NCBI RefSeq assembly: GCF_021730395.1
Contig: NC_069362.1
Location: 81,422,001-81,486,000, forward strand
Length of the DNA stretch: 64,000 nt
Source: Mercenaria mercenaria
Lineage: Eukaryota > Mollusca > Bivalvia > Venerida > Veneridae
Direction of reading: 5' to 3'
Part shown: positions 48,801 through 59,829 of the stretch, in pieces
How the letters are laid out: each line of letters begins with the position of its first letter
How positions within the stretch are numbered: position 1 is the first letter of the stretch
Position numbers and translations under genes: made by a program
The notes under the pieces: model-generated
Seen by the model: only the letters and a program-made list of their open reading frames with translations
The model's database searches: none
Told to the model about the DNA's origin: nothing

Positions 48801-51800
48801 GACTCATCATATGGTTTAAGAGTCTAAATGAAATTATGCTGTAAGGTACATAATACAATTACCTTTCTGAGAGTGAGAACTCTCTTTTTTGGACCAACAC
48901 AGCATCCCTTGATCATGAGGAAGTCATTGTTGACCTCGCCATAATGAGGGAAACCTCCAAGTGGTGTTATTGTCTTATCAGTTGGATCATATTCTGTAGC
49001 AGCATTGTTTTTGACAACCTTGCCATCCTTGGTGTGGATTCCATCACCAATACGGTAAATCTTCTTGTTGATCTCAGTACGATGATGGTAACCCTTCTGA
49101 CCAGCACGGGCAACAGTAAACTGCACACGGCTAGGATGCCATGCACCAATACAGGCAACCTTTCTCAGACCCTTGTGCGTCTTCCTTGGTAGCTTCTTAC
49201 AGTGCCATCTTGAAGTCACACCTAGACATAAACACAACTACTCTTAACCAAACAAACTCTAATGAAAGTAAAAGTGAATGTGAAAATACAGACTAAATCA
49301 TAATATAATTTTCCACATTTCTCCTCTAATCAAGTTGCTACGTAGTTCTTGAGGAATGGTGGAGGAAATATGAATCCTGGAAGCAAGAAACTGGTCTGTA
49401 TCTCTAATCATACTAACAAACTGTTGTCCAAAACTTAAATCTGTACAAAATCTGACCAAAGTTTTTATAATACCAAAATTACAGTTCTGGAATACAATCT
49501 TTTAATATGACAACATTTACCTTTCACTCCCTTTCCCTTGGTGACGCCAATGATATCAATGTTCTCATCCTGGGAGAACACACTCTTGACTGGAACACTC
49601 TTCTCCATGTGCTCTCGTACCCAGTCAACCTTCTCAGAGACGGTTCCACCATTCACTTGGACCTCCATAATGTGGGCCTTCTTCTGGCGTTTCTTCAACA
49701 ACTTGGTCTGTAATAAATATTTTAAACTGGTTACAAGGAATACATTTTCCATTTAAATCGGTGCTCCATATAAGCTGTATATTTGCTTATTTTACACCAG
49801 AAAATACACAAGACACAAAAGATGCAAGAAATTAGAATACTTTAGATTTTCACACCCAGAAACTTTTGTCTCTGCTACTCAACTCAAATGCTATTATATT
49901 CGCAATGGGATGTTCTTGTGTGTACAAAATAAATACATTCCCTGTCAAAGATGCTTTAAACATTACGGTGTGCAATTATAGAGTATCTACCAGTCAAGGG
50001 ATAGGGAAGTACAAATTACTGAGAATTTTTCTTGGCTGAAAAGCTACTGTTTATCATTTTGCAGGCTCTAATTTGCAATATTTTGAGAAATATAAGGACT
50101 CGTTTGGTGTTAACGTATGTCAATTTCTTTGGCTTAATGTTCTTTAAACTGCCAGTGAAGAACAATTTTGTCTTTAATTAATGAACAATTAGCAAAGCAA
50201 AGTAGAAAACATATAGGAGAAAGGTGGTTATTCATTCAGAACTCTGCCACTGAATGACTGGCATATAGATAAAACATCTCAATTACACCAAACATGCATT
50301 TGGGACTGGCATCAAAAAATCATCTTGAGCACTGCAAATTCTTTACCAGTCTCACTTTTTATATCCGTGATGTGTAACTAGAATTCATCATGGTTGCCAC
50401 TTTGTTGAGAAAATGAAATTCCCAGACTAAACCATACTTTTCACTGACCAATACCACATTTTTTTCGACCTCCTCCTCCCCAACAGCCATCCAATCCACC
50501 CTTTTATATTTATTTTGTTTCAGATATAACAGAGCACTAGACAACTTTTGGGGACAGGTACCCATACCCTCAGGAAGGGGAATTTTTCGTTAAGACAAAA
50601 AGATGAAGTTTTTAGCCATACATATCTTACTACTTTTCACACTTACTAACACTGTTTTCAATCATTTCTAACTGATGTAATTATATTGCAGCAGTAACCT
50701 TTGTTACAGGCACTATAATATAACTTGAGAGTTCATATCTAGTTGCGTCAAACAACCTATTATCAGGGGAATTTTCTTCTGGGAAAGGGAAAAAAACAAC
50801 ATTATTTTATGAGGTGAATGGGGCCCATATTTGGCCCCAAAAACAGCCAAACGAGTGCACTGTATAACAAAATGAAATTGACTCGAACACAATTACATTA
50901 TACACAATTACACCAAAATGTGTTTGGAAATACTTATACTGTCATAAGACTGCCATAGCCACTGAACATATCAGATATTGACCCAGAAATTCAATTTTCC
51001 CAGACTTTTGTCTTTAATAAATGAACAATTTTTCATTTTTCTCTGACCATTATCAAGATTTCCCTGACATTCACTGACCTTGAAAAAAAAACACAACCCA
51101 TTTCCCCCCGACTTTTTAAAGTAAGTGGCAACCCTGTATGCCCAGGTTATTTCTCATCAAAACTGAATAATCATTCATTTACAGCCCTTTCAAAGAAAAG
51201 GTTACAAAATAACTTGTATATATATTTTACAAACCTGTGTGTGACAGATAGCCCTGATCGTGCTACAGTACTTCTTCATCTTGTTGAAATCCCTCTCTAT
51301 TTCCTTTTTACCAGCATCATCATTCCACTTCTGGGAAGCCTTTGAAAATGCCTTTTTCTTGGAACGGTACCTTGACGAGGGGGGAACACATGTCCAAATC
51401 TCATCATGATCAAATCATGAGAGGAGAAATTGGACAAATGGCTCTTCAGAACAGCCAGCAAAGATGCGGGCAGAGAGGAGCCGTAAGATACACTCAACAG
51501 TCCAGATGGACTGGAGGAGCATGTTTATTATACAGTTTAACCTCACTAACAAAACTGTCAGTAGGAGGCCCAAGGTCCTGAAGCTTGGAATATATAAATC
51601 ATTATGCAAAACTATATAAGGTTAAGTTAAGTACAAGTATTTATAGATTAAAGCATAGCACTATTCTACAATTACTTAAATCCATTAAAACAGGCAAAAG
51701 AAACCTTTTAATTTGTAAATCAATGCATTTACTAATTACATTAAATGCTTGCTGTCTAAAAAATATCTTGTTTGTATACCAATTTTTGTAGAATCTTCTT

Positions 51801-54800
51801 CTACATTCTTCACTGAGATGTTCTGCCCAGATGGTTTTGAAGGATCGCAGTCCACTTGGAGTCTCAATGTAACCAGTACATCCAACTACCATCATAGGTG
51901 GTGCTTCAACAATGGTCACTGCTTCGACAACTTCCTTCTTGTTGGACTCTTTGATACAAATAAAGCGAAATAATTTTACAATAAACTAATAAATTCAAAT
52001 CAATATACATTTGTACTTGAAAACCAGATATGAAAGGCGTTAAAAAGAGCAACGATATATTGAAATTCACTGTATCACTATATTAGTCTGGTGATACGCG
52101 TATCGTATCATAGGCCTGTTTCACTATACAGTAAAAAATAGAAACATTGAATGAAAGCATTTATACAATCAGTGTTAAATATAGTAACTAGGCAATTTTA
52201 TCATCTATAAAAAGTTCTTCAACTTCAAAGCAAATTTTTAAGTATTTTCCAATCGTAGGAATGTTGAATGGTTATTTTTTTTTTCATTTTGTCACATGAA
52301 TGCAGTGATTATTTTTTTTGCATATTTTTACTGCCAAATTTCAGCAGTTTCCCCTCGCCAAAACAGGCCATTTCCCCCCAAAAAGTAGTCAATTTTCCCC
52401 CTCAAATTAAAAGGTTTTATCTCCAAAATGTAACAGTTTATATTCGGGTGTGAGATCCGCGATGTCTAACATGAAATTGGCAGATACGACATCAAAAATG
52501 TCCTTTTTGAGATAAAAATCAAGGTTACCGTCGCGAAAATACGTGACAAACAAAACATGGGCAATTTTCAAGAGAAATATGGACTTAAGGTAGTAGAGGT
52601 GTAATAGAGTACCTCCTTTTTGAAGAGTATTCCATTCCTAGCATAAACCCACTTTTACTGCATTTCTCATGGGGGCGTAGGTTCAAGCCCTACTGGGACC
52701 AAATTTTTTTCTCTCTTATTTTCCGTTTTTTCTGGTAAGTTTTTACTTCTTTCAAGATCTATGATTGATTTATTGAACAAAAATGGAAAAAATAATTTGA
52801 TAAGCGATTTCTTGCTGTTCAAAGTGAATTTACTACTTAAACAGAAGGGGTAGAGTTACACATCTTTAAAAATATTGAGTTACATGTGGTAAAAGTTCTC
52901 TCTTTTGCTTTTACTCTTTAGATTACATATTGTGGAAGAAATTTAGGTAGGTTTTACATCTGCCCCAAGGGTCATTTTTGAATGAAGTAAGCAAAATTTA
53001 AAACAGAAACACAGGATTCGACCTTATTTTTTCAATGTTGAAGTTAGCATTCTGTATCATTAAGTCCATTTACTTAAGGAACCCTAGATAAAATGATACT
53101 CATATTTTTATTTTGTGTTTTATAATTGTTTACCAATAGTTTGATGATTCTTTTATTAAAATAAATCGTAAAATGAGTTCTCTGCAAACGTTTTGTATAT
53201 TGGTCGTCACTTTGAAATTTGTCTCTACTTGAGCTAGAGGAGATACCGTAAGTTATACAAAATTTTGAAAAAACGGCATGGTAAATGTTAATAAAAACTT
53301 GCAAAGCAGTGCGAAACACGGTCATCTTTAAGAATAAACCAAGCAAATGCTATTTTGTAAACATTGCTATTACACCTCTACTACCTTAAAGGGAAAGGCA
53401 ATGTTGTGCTTATGTTAATTTTGTCGACTAGGAACTTATCATTTAAATAAATGAAAGAATTTTCAAAATCGGCTTAAAAATGAGAAAGTAATGAGCATTT
53501 AGGCAGATCACTACCAAATCAAATGTAAGCCTCTGCTGCTCTAGTCACAATTAGTCCAAATATAAATAGTGCTAATCTTTCTCCCTTTCCTCACGCCCTT
53601 TCTCAATAGCATTGTGTTTTCTTTTACTCTACGGCGTTTCAGTATGTATCACTTAGGATTCTATCGAAATGTTCCTATCGCATCAGGGATATAAATTAAC
53701 ACTCGCCCAGTGCGACCAGATTTGAAGCTGGTCGAGTCAATGTTCCAAAATAGTCGCCCAGCCGGCGAATGGCTTTGGATTCACCTATTAATGTCAATAT
53801 TCTGGGTTTTTCCGAGACTGTCTTATTAATATGCACTACGTCACTTAAATCGACCAATCAAAATTACCGATATATACTACGACCAATCGGAATAGGCGGA
53901 TCATTTACTCCGACACTAACAATGGCTGCGCCCATAGAAATACAGCACTAGAAAGTAGAGGTTTATTGAAGGTTGTTAAAGAGCTTAGAACGGCCGGTCG
54001 TGGGGACAAAAGGAAATATTATCAGGATTATTTAAAGACCTAAAGGCCAATGAGGACTTTTAATGAAAAATGGGCTGTTAACAGACCGCGGCTGCATAGA
54101 ACACCGACCGCAACATGGTGTGTACCAGGGTTCTCGGAAACGCCGAAATCGGCGTCCCTGTACGCATAATTGGTCCCGGTATACGCGTGTTTATTGCAGC
54201 TTGGGAGTCCCCGGACGCACGTTTCTGCAGTAAGACGCAATGAAAATTAATTGATTACGTAAACCTGCGAATACACAAGGTTTGACTCGAAAACAAAATA
54301 TGTGGGCGGAGTTACTCGCTTGTCACCGATAGCCGCGTATAGCCAATCAGCGTTGCCCGTTTCCACTACACCGCGAGATAGCATGTGTATGATCAACTCG
54401 AATATACATGTGATTGTCGGCATGATTGCATAGGTGACAATTTCTAATTGTTTACGACGGATTACGTAGTATTTGAAGTAACTTCGATTGTTTTCTCACG
54501 TACTAATTACCAAGCAGTTTTCAAGATGTTTTTTTTTTTTTTTTTTAGAAAATGTGATAACTACGCTTAATTATGAATGTCCAAGTAATTTTAAGATGCT
54601 GTCGATGTCGGTCTTAGTAACGTGATTATTTTTTTGCAAAATCGCTGATGTTACTGAAGTAGCATTTATCAATATGTTGATCATAGACATACTGTGCATT
54701 CTTAATGTATTTTAGACCGAATGTTTTAACGTTATGCTCTTAATAAGCATTAAAATATAAGAATAATTGTTCATATATTTTCTTTTCAGTGTATGTTTAT

Positions 54801-57800
54801 ATACGTTTCCATTCTGAAATAAAAAGGTTAAGAAAAAGTTATCACGAGGCATTTTGTCCAACTTGATATTTTCACAAGGGGGATTTTGTCCACCTTGATA
54901 ATTTCACAGGAGGATTTCGTCCAGGAAGACAAAAAACAGCAGGGATGGGGGGGGGGGAGGTTGTCCAACATTAATTTTTGACTACATTTTACTTATTTTA
55001 CCTTTACCTTTTTATCTCATCTTAACAATATTTCGGTGAAGAATTGTGATTACAAAATGTCTGTCGGTCTACATTTAATCTGACAGTACAAATTAGAGGC
55101 CTGTGTTTTGACGAAAAGTCTAGTCAGTAGTTGGGACTGCAACTTTTTCAGCTTTGGGAGTCCCAGGACTGCAACTTGAAATTGCTAGTGAAAACCCTGT
55201 GTACTTTTTGTACAAGTAATAATTTCATAATTGTGAGTGACCTGTAACACGACAATGTAACAAAATACTACAATTCAGGTGTCCATAAGCGTGCAGCCTC
55301 TATCAAAATGCCCATAAACAACCCAATTCCTCTAGTGCTGCAAAAATCATTCAAACTTTAAGTGCGTCTGTGTTCGAGAGTCTGTGTCCGAATGTGTGAG
55401 TTTGATGAGTGTTCTGTAATTATATTTAAGAAATTGATGTATTTTGGCAGGAAGCAAATTACAAGACTTATCATTAATTATGTCGATCTAAACTGCTGTT
55501 AGTATATTTTCCCGCTAATAATAGCTGGGCCCCTAACTTTTAGGCTGGGCCCCTAGAATTTGCCTGTAGTAAGCCCAGTTGGCTAACAGGGTCTGAGTGT
55601 TAATTTATATCCCTGCGCATGCTATGTAACAATGGCGGCTTAAGAATCTAATGTTTTGAACTGTTCATACTGTTGTACAGGACACATATGAATAAATTCA
55701 TACAGGGCCCTCGTTTGCCGATTTTTGGGGCCGAAATTCGGCCCCGTTCCCCCCTCGAAATAGTATGCTTTTTCCCCCCGAAGTATAGAAAAATTCCCCC
55801 TCGAAAGAAAAAAAAATCAAGCAAAAAATCGATACCCGATAGTCTTAGGAGCGTCTCGTAACTTAATGAGCCTGATCAAGTTTTACTCCTTCCTCTTATC
55901 AGTCATTTTCTACAGTAAAACTATATCCACGATAAACACGTGTATTCAAAATAAACACACGCGGTCATGCCCTCCTGCCTTTGATCTTCTGCTAAATTCC
56001 CGCTCTTTATCATGTGGACATGCCACGCTGATTTTTCTTTATCAGCAAGTTACGTCACGGCGAGTGAACATAGGTAATGAGAATCAATGAAGTGTTAACA
56101 TTAATTGATAAAGCGGTACCCGTATTGAGCCTGCATACTGTCAAAAAGGCGCCAATTATTAAATTATCGTAATTAAGCGACCAGCTGATTACCGAGATTT
56201 CTTCATGCAAACTTTAAATAAGCTCATTGTTTAATGATTGTACCTTTATATCAACCAGAAAATCCACAAATTTAAATGGATTTGGAAAGTAAAAATAAGT
56301 TTAGAATGTCCGTTTACGATTCTAATTACACCCGATGACATATGCAATTTTTCCAAAATTCACTAAAAAAACTTGACACACAATGCAATTTTTAATGAAA
56401 AGTAGCATCATTATTTGAGGAACTATCTCTGGTTTACCTTAGTGGACCAAGTTTACTGGCAAAAACAACATTTCAGAGGACATTCCAAAAGTGTACCAGT
56501 ATCCGGATAGTACGTTTTTGGATACATATTTACAGTGTTTTAGCACTTTTCTGCTAACAAACAAAAATATTGAAGAAAAACCTCATCAAATTAAAATGAA
56601 TTTTGATAAAAATTTATTTACAATATCAGATTATATGACCTGAAACAGAAATTATTATTATGTTATTATGATGTAACATGTTCTTGGTTTTAGTAGCTAT
56701 TAATTACTTAGTATTACTTTATAAGAAAATATAGTCAATTGTATCGATGTGTTGGGGCAGGACTCTTGTATTTTGAAAAAGGACCCTTCAAAATTTTGAC
56801 CCAGGGGTCCTGGGACTCTTGGGTTTCCAGGTCTAGTGGAACCCCTGGTTTTACTGATCCGTATAATACACGCGTTTTTCAGTTCCCGGGATGCGTTTAT
56901 GCAAAGTTACTTAACTTTGAAATAAAATGTCGCATAATGCACATCATACCGTAAAAAGATCACGGATGCAACAGGGGCGAAATGCGCAAAAAAGATTTGC
57001 TTTTTAAGCAGCATGCTCTCAAAAAAACAAACTACTGTCACAGACACCACTGTTTCATCAGGACCAGACATGCACAATCAGGTAGATACGATGAAGGGAA
57101 GCCCTGCTCCGGCTGCTGCTGAGACAATGTCCGTGGATACTGCTAGTGCTACCGATAATGACGACATGTGAACCTCGCTTGGATATCACATAACTGATTT
57201 AATAAAAGAGAATAAAAGTTGCCTGTTTTTAATAGATTATGTTCTGTACAATACTTCAGATATATTCACATTAGTTTGATATCTGTAATATTCAATTGAC
57301 CTTAATTTCATATCTCCAGAATGAATTCCCCCCTCCCTTGAAAACGACGCGAAATTCCCCCCTCCAAGGGCCCCGGCCCCAATCCCCCAAAATGTAGAGA
57401 GGGCCCTGTCATATAAACGTATCGTTTCTGACGGTCCTTTTCTTTGTGTTCTCCCGAATTCTTCGTTAGTAATAACTTCCGTGAACATGATGCATTCTTC
57501 ACACATATATTCTTATCAACTTTTAGTCATAACAATGTCAGAACATTATTGATAGCAACTAGCCTTAAATTTTATGGAAAGACCCACCCAATGTTTATTT
57601 AAACGCGATTTAAATGCATTTACTGAGGGTGCCGACAATACATTCATTCCAGGTATCAATTACTCTTTGACTGAAACCACTTTTTCGCAATTCAGAGTTA
57701 GATCGTTTCTTATACAACTTATAAATGTTACCCCTAGTTCTGTTCTGACCTGTCAAGGAAAAAAACTTTTCACTGTTAACTCCATCATACCCATGGACGA

Positions 57801-59572
57801 TCTTGAACACCTGTATCATGTCTCCCCTAAGCCTTCTATATTCCAGAGTAGGTAAGCAGGGATATAAATTAGCAGGGGCCCAGTAGCCCATGGCCCCTAG
57901 ATTTTGGGCTGGGCCCCTAAATTGTTGGAGAAAATGCCCATATTCCTAATGTTAAATATTTATTTTTGACAGTCTGGGCCCCTTAATAAAAATAGCTAGT
58001 TTATATCCCTGGGTATGCCCAACAACCTTAATCTTTCACAATATTCTCTGTTACCTAAAACTGCTATGAGCCTAGTTGCCCTTCTCTGGACATTCTCTAT
58101 AGCAATCAAATCTTTCTTCAATCTTGGATTCCATACTACAGACGCATATTCCAAATGTGGCCTAATTAGTGCTTTATACAGGGACAGAACATATCTTCTA
58201 TATCCATATATGTAAAAGTCCTAAAAATGAGACCCAAATCCATTTTCATTGATATGAATAGAAAACTTCATATCTGCATCAAAGAAATCATTTCTTTTTG
58301 CTATATAAGTGTCAATGATCGTATCTGTATAATGATATAAAATAAATTTAAATTAGATACAGTGCTTTAGGGTATAGCGGATAGCTAATTTTTCCTGCAT
58401 TCCAGTTCAAAGAAATAATAGTAGCTTTTTTTCAGGATATCAGACAGAAAACATCTATTCTTCTTAAAACAGTCAGCTTTTCATAGAAATTCATGTTTTT
58501 TCTCTTCACCCCATTGTATACATATGCGCTGATTTAGGGTGTACAGGATAGCTTTGGTCATTTTTTACATTATTAGTTTAAAATCCACATCTTGACAAAC
58601 TTTCCAAGGTTTCTTTAATATAAATCAGAATAATAATATATTCTCTTTTCAAAAACATTCAGCTTTTTAAATTTCTATCAAATACTTTTCATTCACTGAC
58701 GTTTTTTACATATACACTGATTTAGTCTATAGGGGATAGCTTTATTTTACATTTGATGACATATGAAAAATAACATAACAAGCAAATATTTAAAAAATGT
58801 CAGAATGTCTGTTTGCATGCCAGTAAAAGAATGATATGAAATTTTATACAATAATTAAAGTCTAAATATAAAATTTATCAATCTATCCTCTATACCCTAA
58901 AGCACTGTATATAAGAAAAAGTATGGCTTATTTTCGTAAAAAAAATCTTATTTTCACGAAAATAACCTCATTTTCGCACTTCAGGCCTACCCGGCAGATT
59001 GAAATGGTAAGTTTTTCTTGCTTCTTAAACAGATTATGTATGTACTACCGCAACATAGGTTCCACCACTAGTCATTCCCACAGATAGTAATACTGTAGCT
59101 AGCTGTTTAAACTTACTGGATCCAGGTCGGTCAACTTCTCTCAGAATATGCGTCATTCCAGCCTTGTACCCGATAAAGGCTGTTAGATGGACTGGGTTAG
59201 CTTTGTTGTCTTTAGGGAAGGCCTTGCATTTACCACGTTGCCTCCTCGACCTTTTCTTGGGTAGAAATCCTTTGGAGCCATGTCGAGGAGCGGAAAATTT
59301 TCTGTGAGACTATTTAAAAAAAGCCACACGTTAGACTAATCAAAGGTGCTTAATCAGATTTTGGTCAAATAATGGATTTTTGAAATTTTTCGAGAAAACA
59401 AAACTTTTAAAGTTTTTTGTTCCTTACAGACTATATGAAAAGTAAAACTGTTGCTTGAATGCTATTGCCAACATTTGATTGTTTGTTTAAATACATTTTG
59501 AACATATGCTACCACTAAAAAAGAGAGATTCACTGAGATATAAACGACACAATTTCATGCACGTCTTACCAT
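45853..59572 (-). CDS. RpL3: Ribosomal protein L3 (uL3), complete, eight coding exons
   Basis: Core 60S protein near the peptidyl-transferase centre. Coding exons in gene order: 59570-59572 (ATG only), 59117-59309, 51780-51948, 51235-51370, 49521-49707, 48863-49221, 47815-47934, 45853-45897. All junctions are GT/AG, phases agree, and the sum is 403 codons plus stop, the length of human RPL3. Recognised blocks: [20 protein letters not shown] (start), [125 protein letters not shown], and [14 protein letters not shown] (end). His245 aligns with the histidine that METTL18 methylates in human RPL3. Introns 6 and 7 hold snoRNAs. Intron 2 is 7.2 kb and full of transposons, yet every exon is intact, so the gene looks functional. 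Confidence 0.97.
46030..47477. mobile_element. 145-bp tandem-array element, copy 2, in RpL3 intron 7
   Basis: Same head (GAGGACCATGATGGTCCTGA, GCTCACC) and tail (GGACGCTGCGCGATCACAAA, then hairpin AGCTCACCTTGTCAC-TTT-GTGACAGGTGAGCT and AA) as copy 1 at 37545, with about nine units. It fills most of the last RpL3 intron, between the final exon and the snoRNA copy at 47510. Confidence 0.8.
47510..47606 (-). ncRNA. Box C/D snoRNA, SNORD83/snR52-like, copy A (RpL3 intron 7)
   Basis: Box C ATGATGA (47592-47598) and box D CTGA (47516-47519), with short terminal stem AAAC/GTTT. The 13 nt before box D (TGCTGCCTTCCTT) are complementary to AAGGAAGGCAGCA of 18S rRNA. By the box D +5 rule the guided base is the A of AAGGA, human 18S A468 / yeast A420. 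Yeast snR52 has the same guide before its box D, and vertebrate SNORD83A/B lie in RPL3 introns. An internal hairpin ATCCCC-CTGCCA-GGGGAT is present. Confidence 0.85.
48032..48128 (-). ncRNA. Box C/D snoRNA, SNORD83/snR52-like, copy B (RpL3 intron 6)
   Basis: Best-formed copy. Box C ATGATGA (48115-48121), box D CTGA (48039-48042), terminal stem AAACT/AGTTT, a D'-like CTGA and a C'-like TGATGA inside, and the same 13-nt 18S guide before box D. Internal hairpin GTCCCC-TTGCCG-GGGGAC. Lies inside the intron about 100 bp from the next exon, which suits release from a spliced intron. Confidence 0.9.
48434..48514 (-). ncRNA. Box C/D snoRNA copy C, SINE-split, probably decaying (RpL3 intron 6)
   Basis: The 13-nt guide TGCTGCCTTCCTT is kept, but box D reads CTGG and box C ATGATGG. 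A V-SINE (48515-48804) has landed at box C, so the 5' half of the terminal stem now lies about 290 bp away. The internal hairpin GTCTCT-TTACTG-AGTGAC keeps five of six pairs. Whether it is still processed cannot be told from the sequence. Confidence 0.75.
48515..48804 (-). mobile_element. V-SINE, 290 bp, inserted in snoRNA copy C
   Basis: Head GTCTGCTTAGCTCAATGGGG, central domain GAAATCATTAGTCCTC and CATGTGGGGAAGTTGGCAG, tail AAACGGCGTTAAACCC then AACGAACAAAAC. Same family as the copy at 19696, with more changes. Flanked by CATCATA (48508-48514 and 48805-48811); on the RNA strand this is TATGATG, the core of box C. Confidence 0.88.
49708..51234. other. RpL3 intron 4, possible decayed CAGGG-type element
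   Basis: No exon. 50387-51136 has weak inverted ends (ATGGTTGCCACTT on the left; AAGTGGCAACCCTG on the right) like the CAGGG/CCCTG elements of intron 2, with C-rich runs TTTCCCCCCG. No clear duplication flanks it, so it is only a possible relative. Confidence 0.4.
52589..53385. mobile_element. TTAA-flanked inverted-repeat element, 797 bp (RpL3 intron 2)
   Basis: Ends GGTAGTAGAGGTGTAATAG and its exact reverse complement, each next to TTAA (52585-52588 and 53386-53389). A TTAA duplication is used by piggyBac and Kolobok transposases; the GG end suits Kolobok better. Non-autonomous. A tRNA-3'-half-like piece with a perfect B box (GTAGGTTCAAGCCCTAC) and a T-run lies inside at 52660-52712. Confidence 0.82.
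53684..55615. mobile_element. CAGGG-ended hAT-like element E1, 1932 bp (RpL3 intron 2)
   Basis: Perfect 21-bp terminal inverted repeats beginning CAGGGATATAAATTAACACT. A 5-bp duplication CGCAT flanks it exactly (53679-53683, 55616-55620). CAGGG ends with 5-bp duplications fit the hAT5-type of hAT elements; that assignment is inference. No transposase seen. Its middle is taken up by element E2. Confidence 0.85.
54126..55199. mobile_element. CAGGG-ended element E2, 1074 bp, nested in E1
   Basis: Ends CAGGGTTCTC and the reverse complement of CAGGGTTTTC, flanked by a perfect 5-bp duplication TGTAC (54121-54125, 55200-55204). Subterminal GGGAGTCCC motifs occur near both ends. Lies wholly inside E1, so it is younger. 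No coding part recognised. Confidence 0.78.
55703..57408. mobile_element. CAGGG-ended element E3, 1706 bp
   Basis: Ends CAGGGCCCTCG...GGGGCCGAAATTCGGCCCC and ...GAGGGCCCTG, flanked by a perfect 5-bp duplication TCATA (55698-55702, 57409-57413). Both subterminal regions have TTCCCCCCT runs in mirror arrangement. 56980-57170 contains a stretch readable as [20 protein letters not shown] then [18 protein letters not shown], Ser/Thr-rich and protein-like, possibly a relic of a transposase N-terminus or a captured exon. Confidence 0.82.
57560..58215 (-). mobile_element. LINE fragment (CR1/jockey-like), C-terminal RT region
   Basis: Minus-strand translation shows the late RT and tail signature: an [15 protein letters not shown]-like block, [28 protein letters not shown], then [10 protein letters not shown] and [11 protein letters not shown]. 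Interrupted by the small element E4 between LLGIP and TLEYRR. Broken and 5'-truncated, as most LINE copies are. Confidence 0.8.
57857..58011. mobile_element. CAGGG-ended MITE E4, 155 bp, inside a LINE
   Basis: Ends CAGGGATATAAATTAGCA and the reverse complement of CAGGGATATAAACTAGCT, 16 of 18 alike. Flanks GGTAAG and GGTATG are a near-perfect duplication. The interior GGCTGGGCCCCTA also occurs near the right end of E1, so E4 is a deletion derivative or close relative of E1. Confidence 0.8.
58360..58907. mobile_element. TA-flanked MITE, 548 bp (RpL3 intron 2)
   Basis: Ends CAGTGCTTTAGGGTATAG and the reverse complement, flanked by TA on both sides. The interior has about three diverged units of roughly 180 bp, each with GATTTAGGGTGTACAGGATA or a variant. 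Tc1/mariner-like by ends. Confidence 0.75.
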
Positions 59573-59585
59573 TTTGCCTGCACGA

Positions 59586-59593
59586 CGGAAAAG
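59586..59593 (-). promoter_or_regulatory. RpL3 transcription start with 5' TOP tract
   Basis: About 14-20 bases 5' of the ATG the minus strand reads CCTTTTCC, the C-plus-pyrimidines start of 5'TOP mRNAs, which puts ribosomal protein translation under TOR/LARP1 control in animals. The UTR is very short and exon 1 ends exactly at the ATG (GCAAAATG then GTAAGACG). The exact start base is inference. Confidence 0.65.
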
Positions 59594-59829
59594 GCCGTTT
59601 TGTGGGACTAAATTTACGACAATAAGAAAAGTGCCGCATGAAAATTTCATTCAAGACTTTTTTAATTGACTGAAAGAAAACACATGAATGTCCTTTACTC
59701 AGAATATTTGAAGCACCCCTCCACCACCCCATCCTCGCCAAAAAGTTATTGTCGCAATGTAATCAAAAGACCCACTGGCGTCAAGTTGACCGACCTTGGT
59801 GATCGTAGTGTAAATGTAAAGATTAAGCC

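Noticed and set aside
48824-49237. A single 137-codon protein at this place
   Set aside because: It is RpL3 exon 6 (48863-49221) with intron bases read through at both ends.
50310-50400. Another box C/D snoRNA in RpL3 intron 4 (ATGATGA near 50385)
   Set aside because: No box D within a normal distance and no terminal stem.
51371-51560. H/ACA snoRNA in RpL3 intron 3 (hairpin ACAGTTT...AAACTGT followed by ATAATAAACA)
   Set aside because: A second hairpin and the ACA box at the right spacing could not be found.
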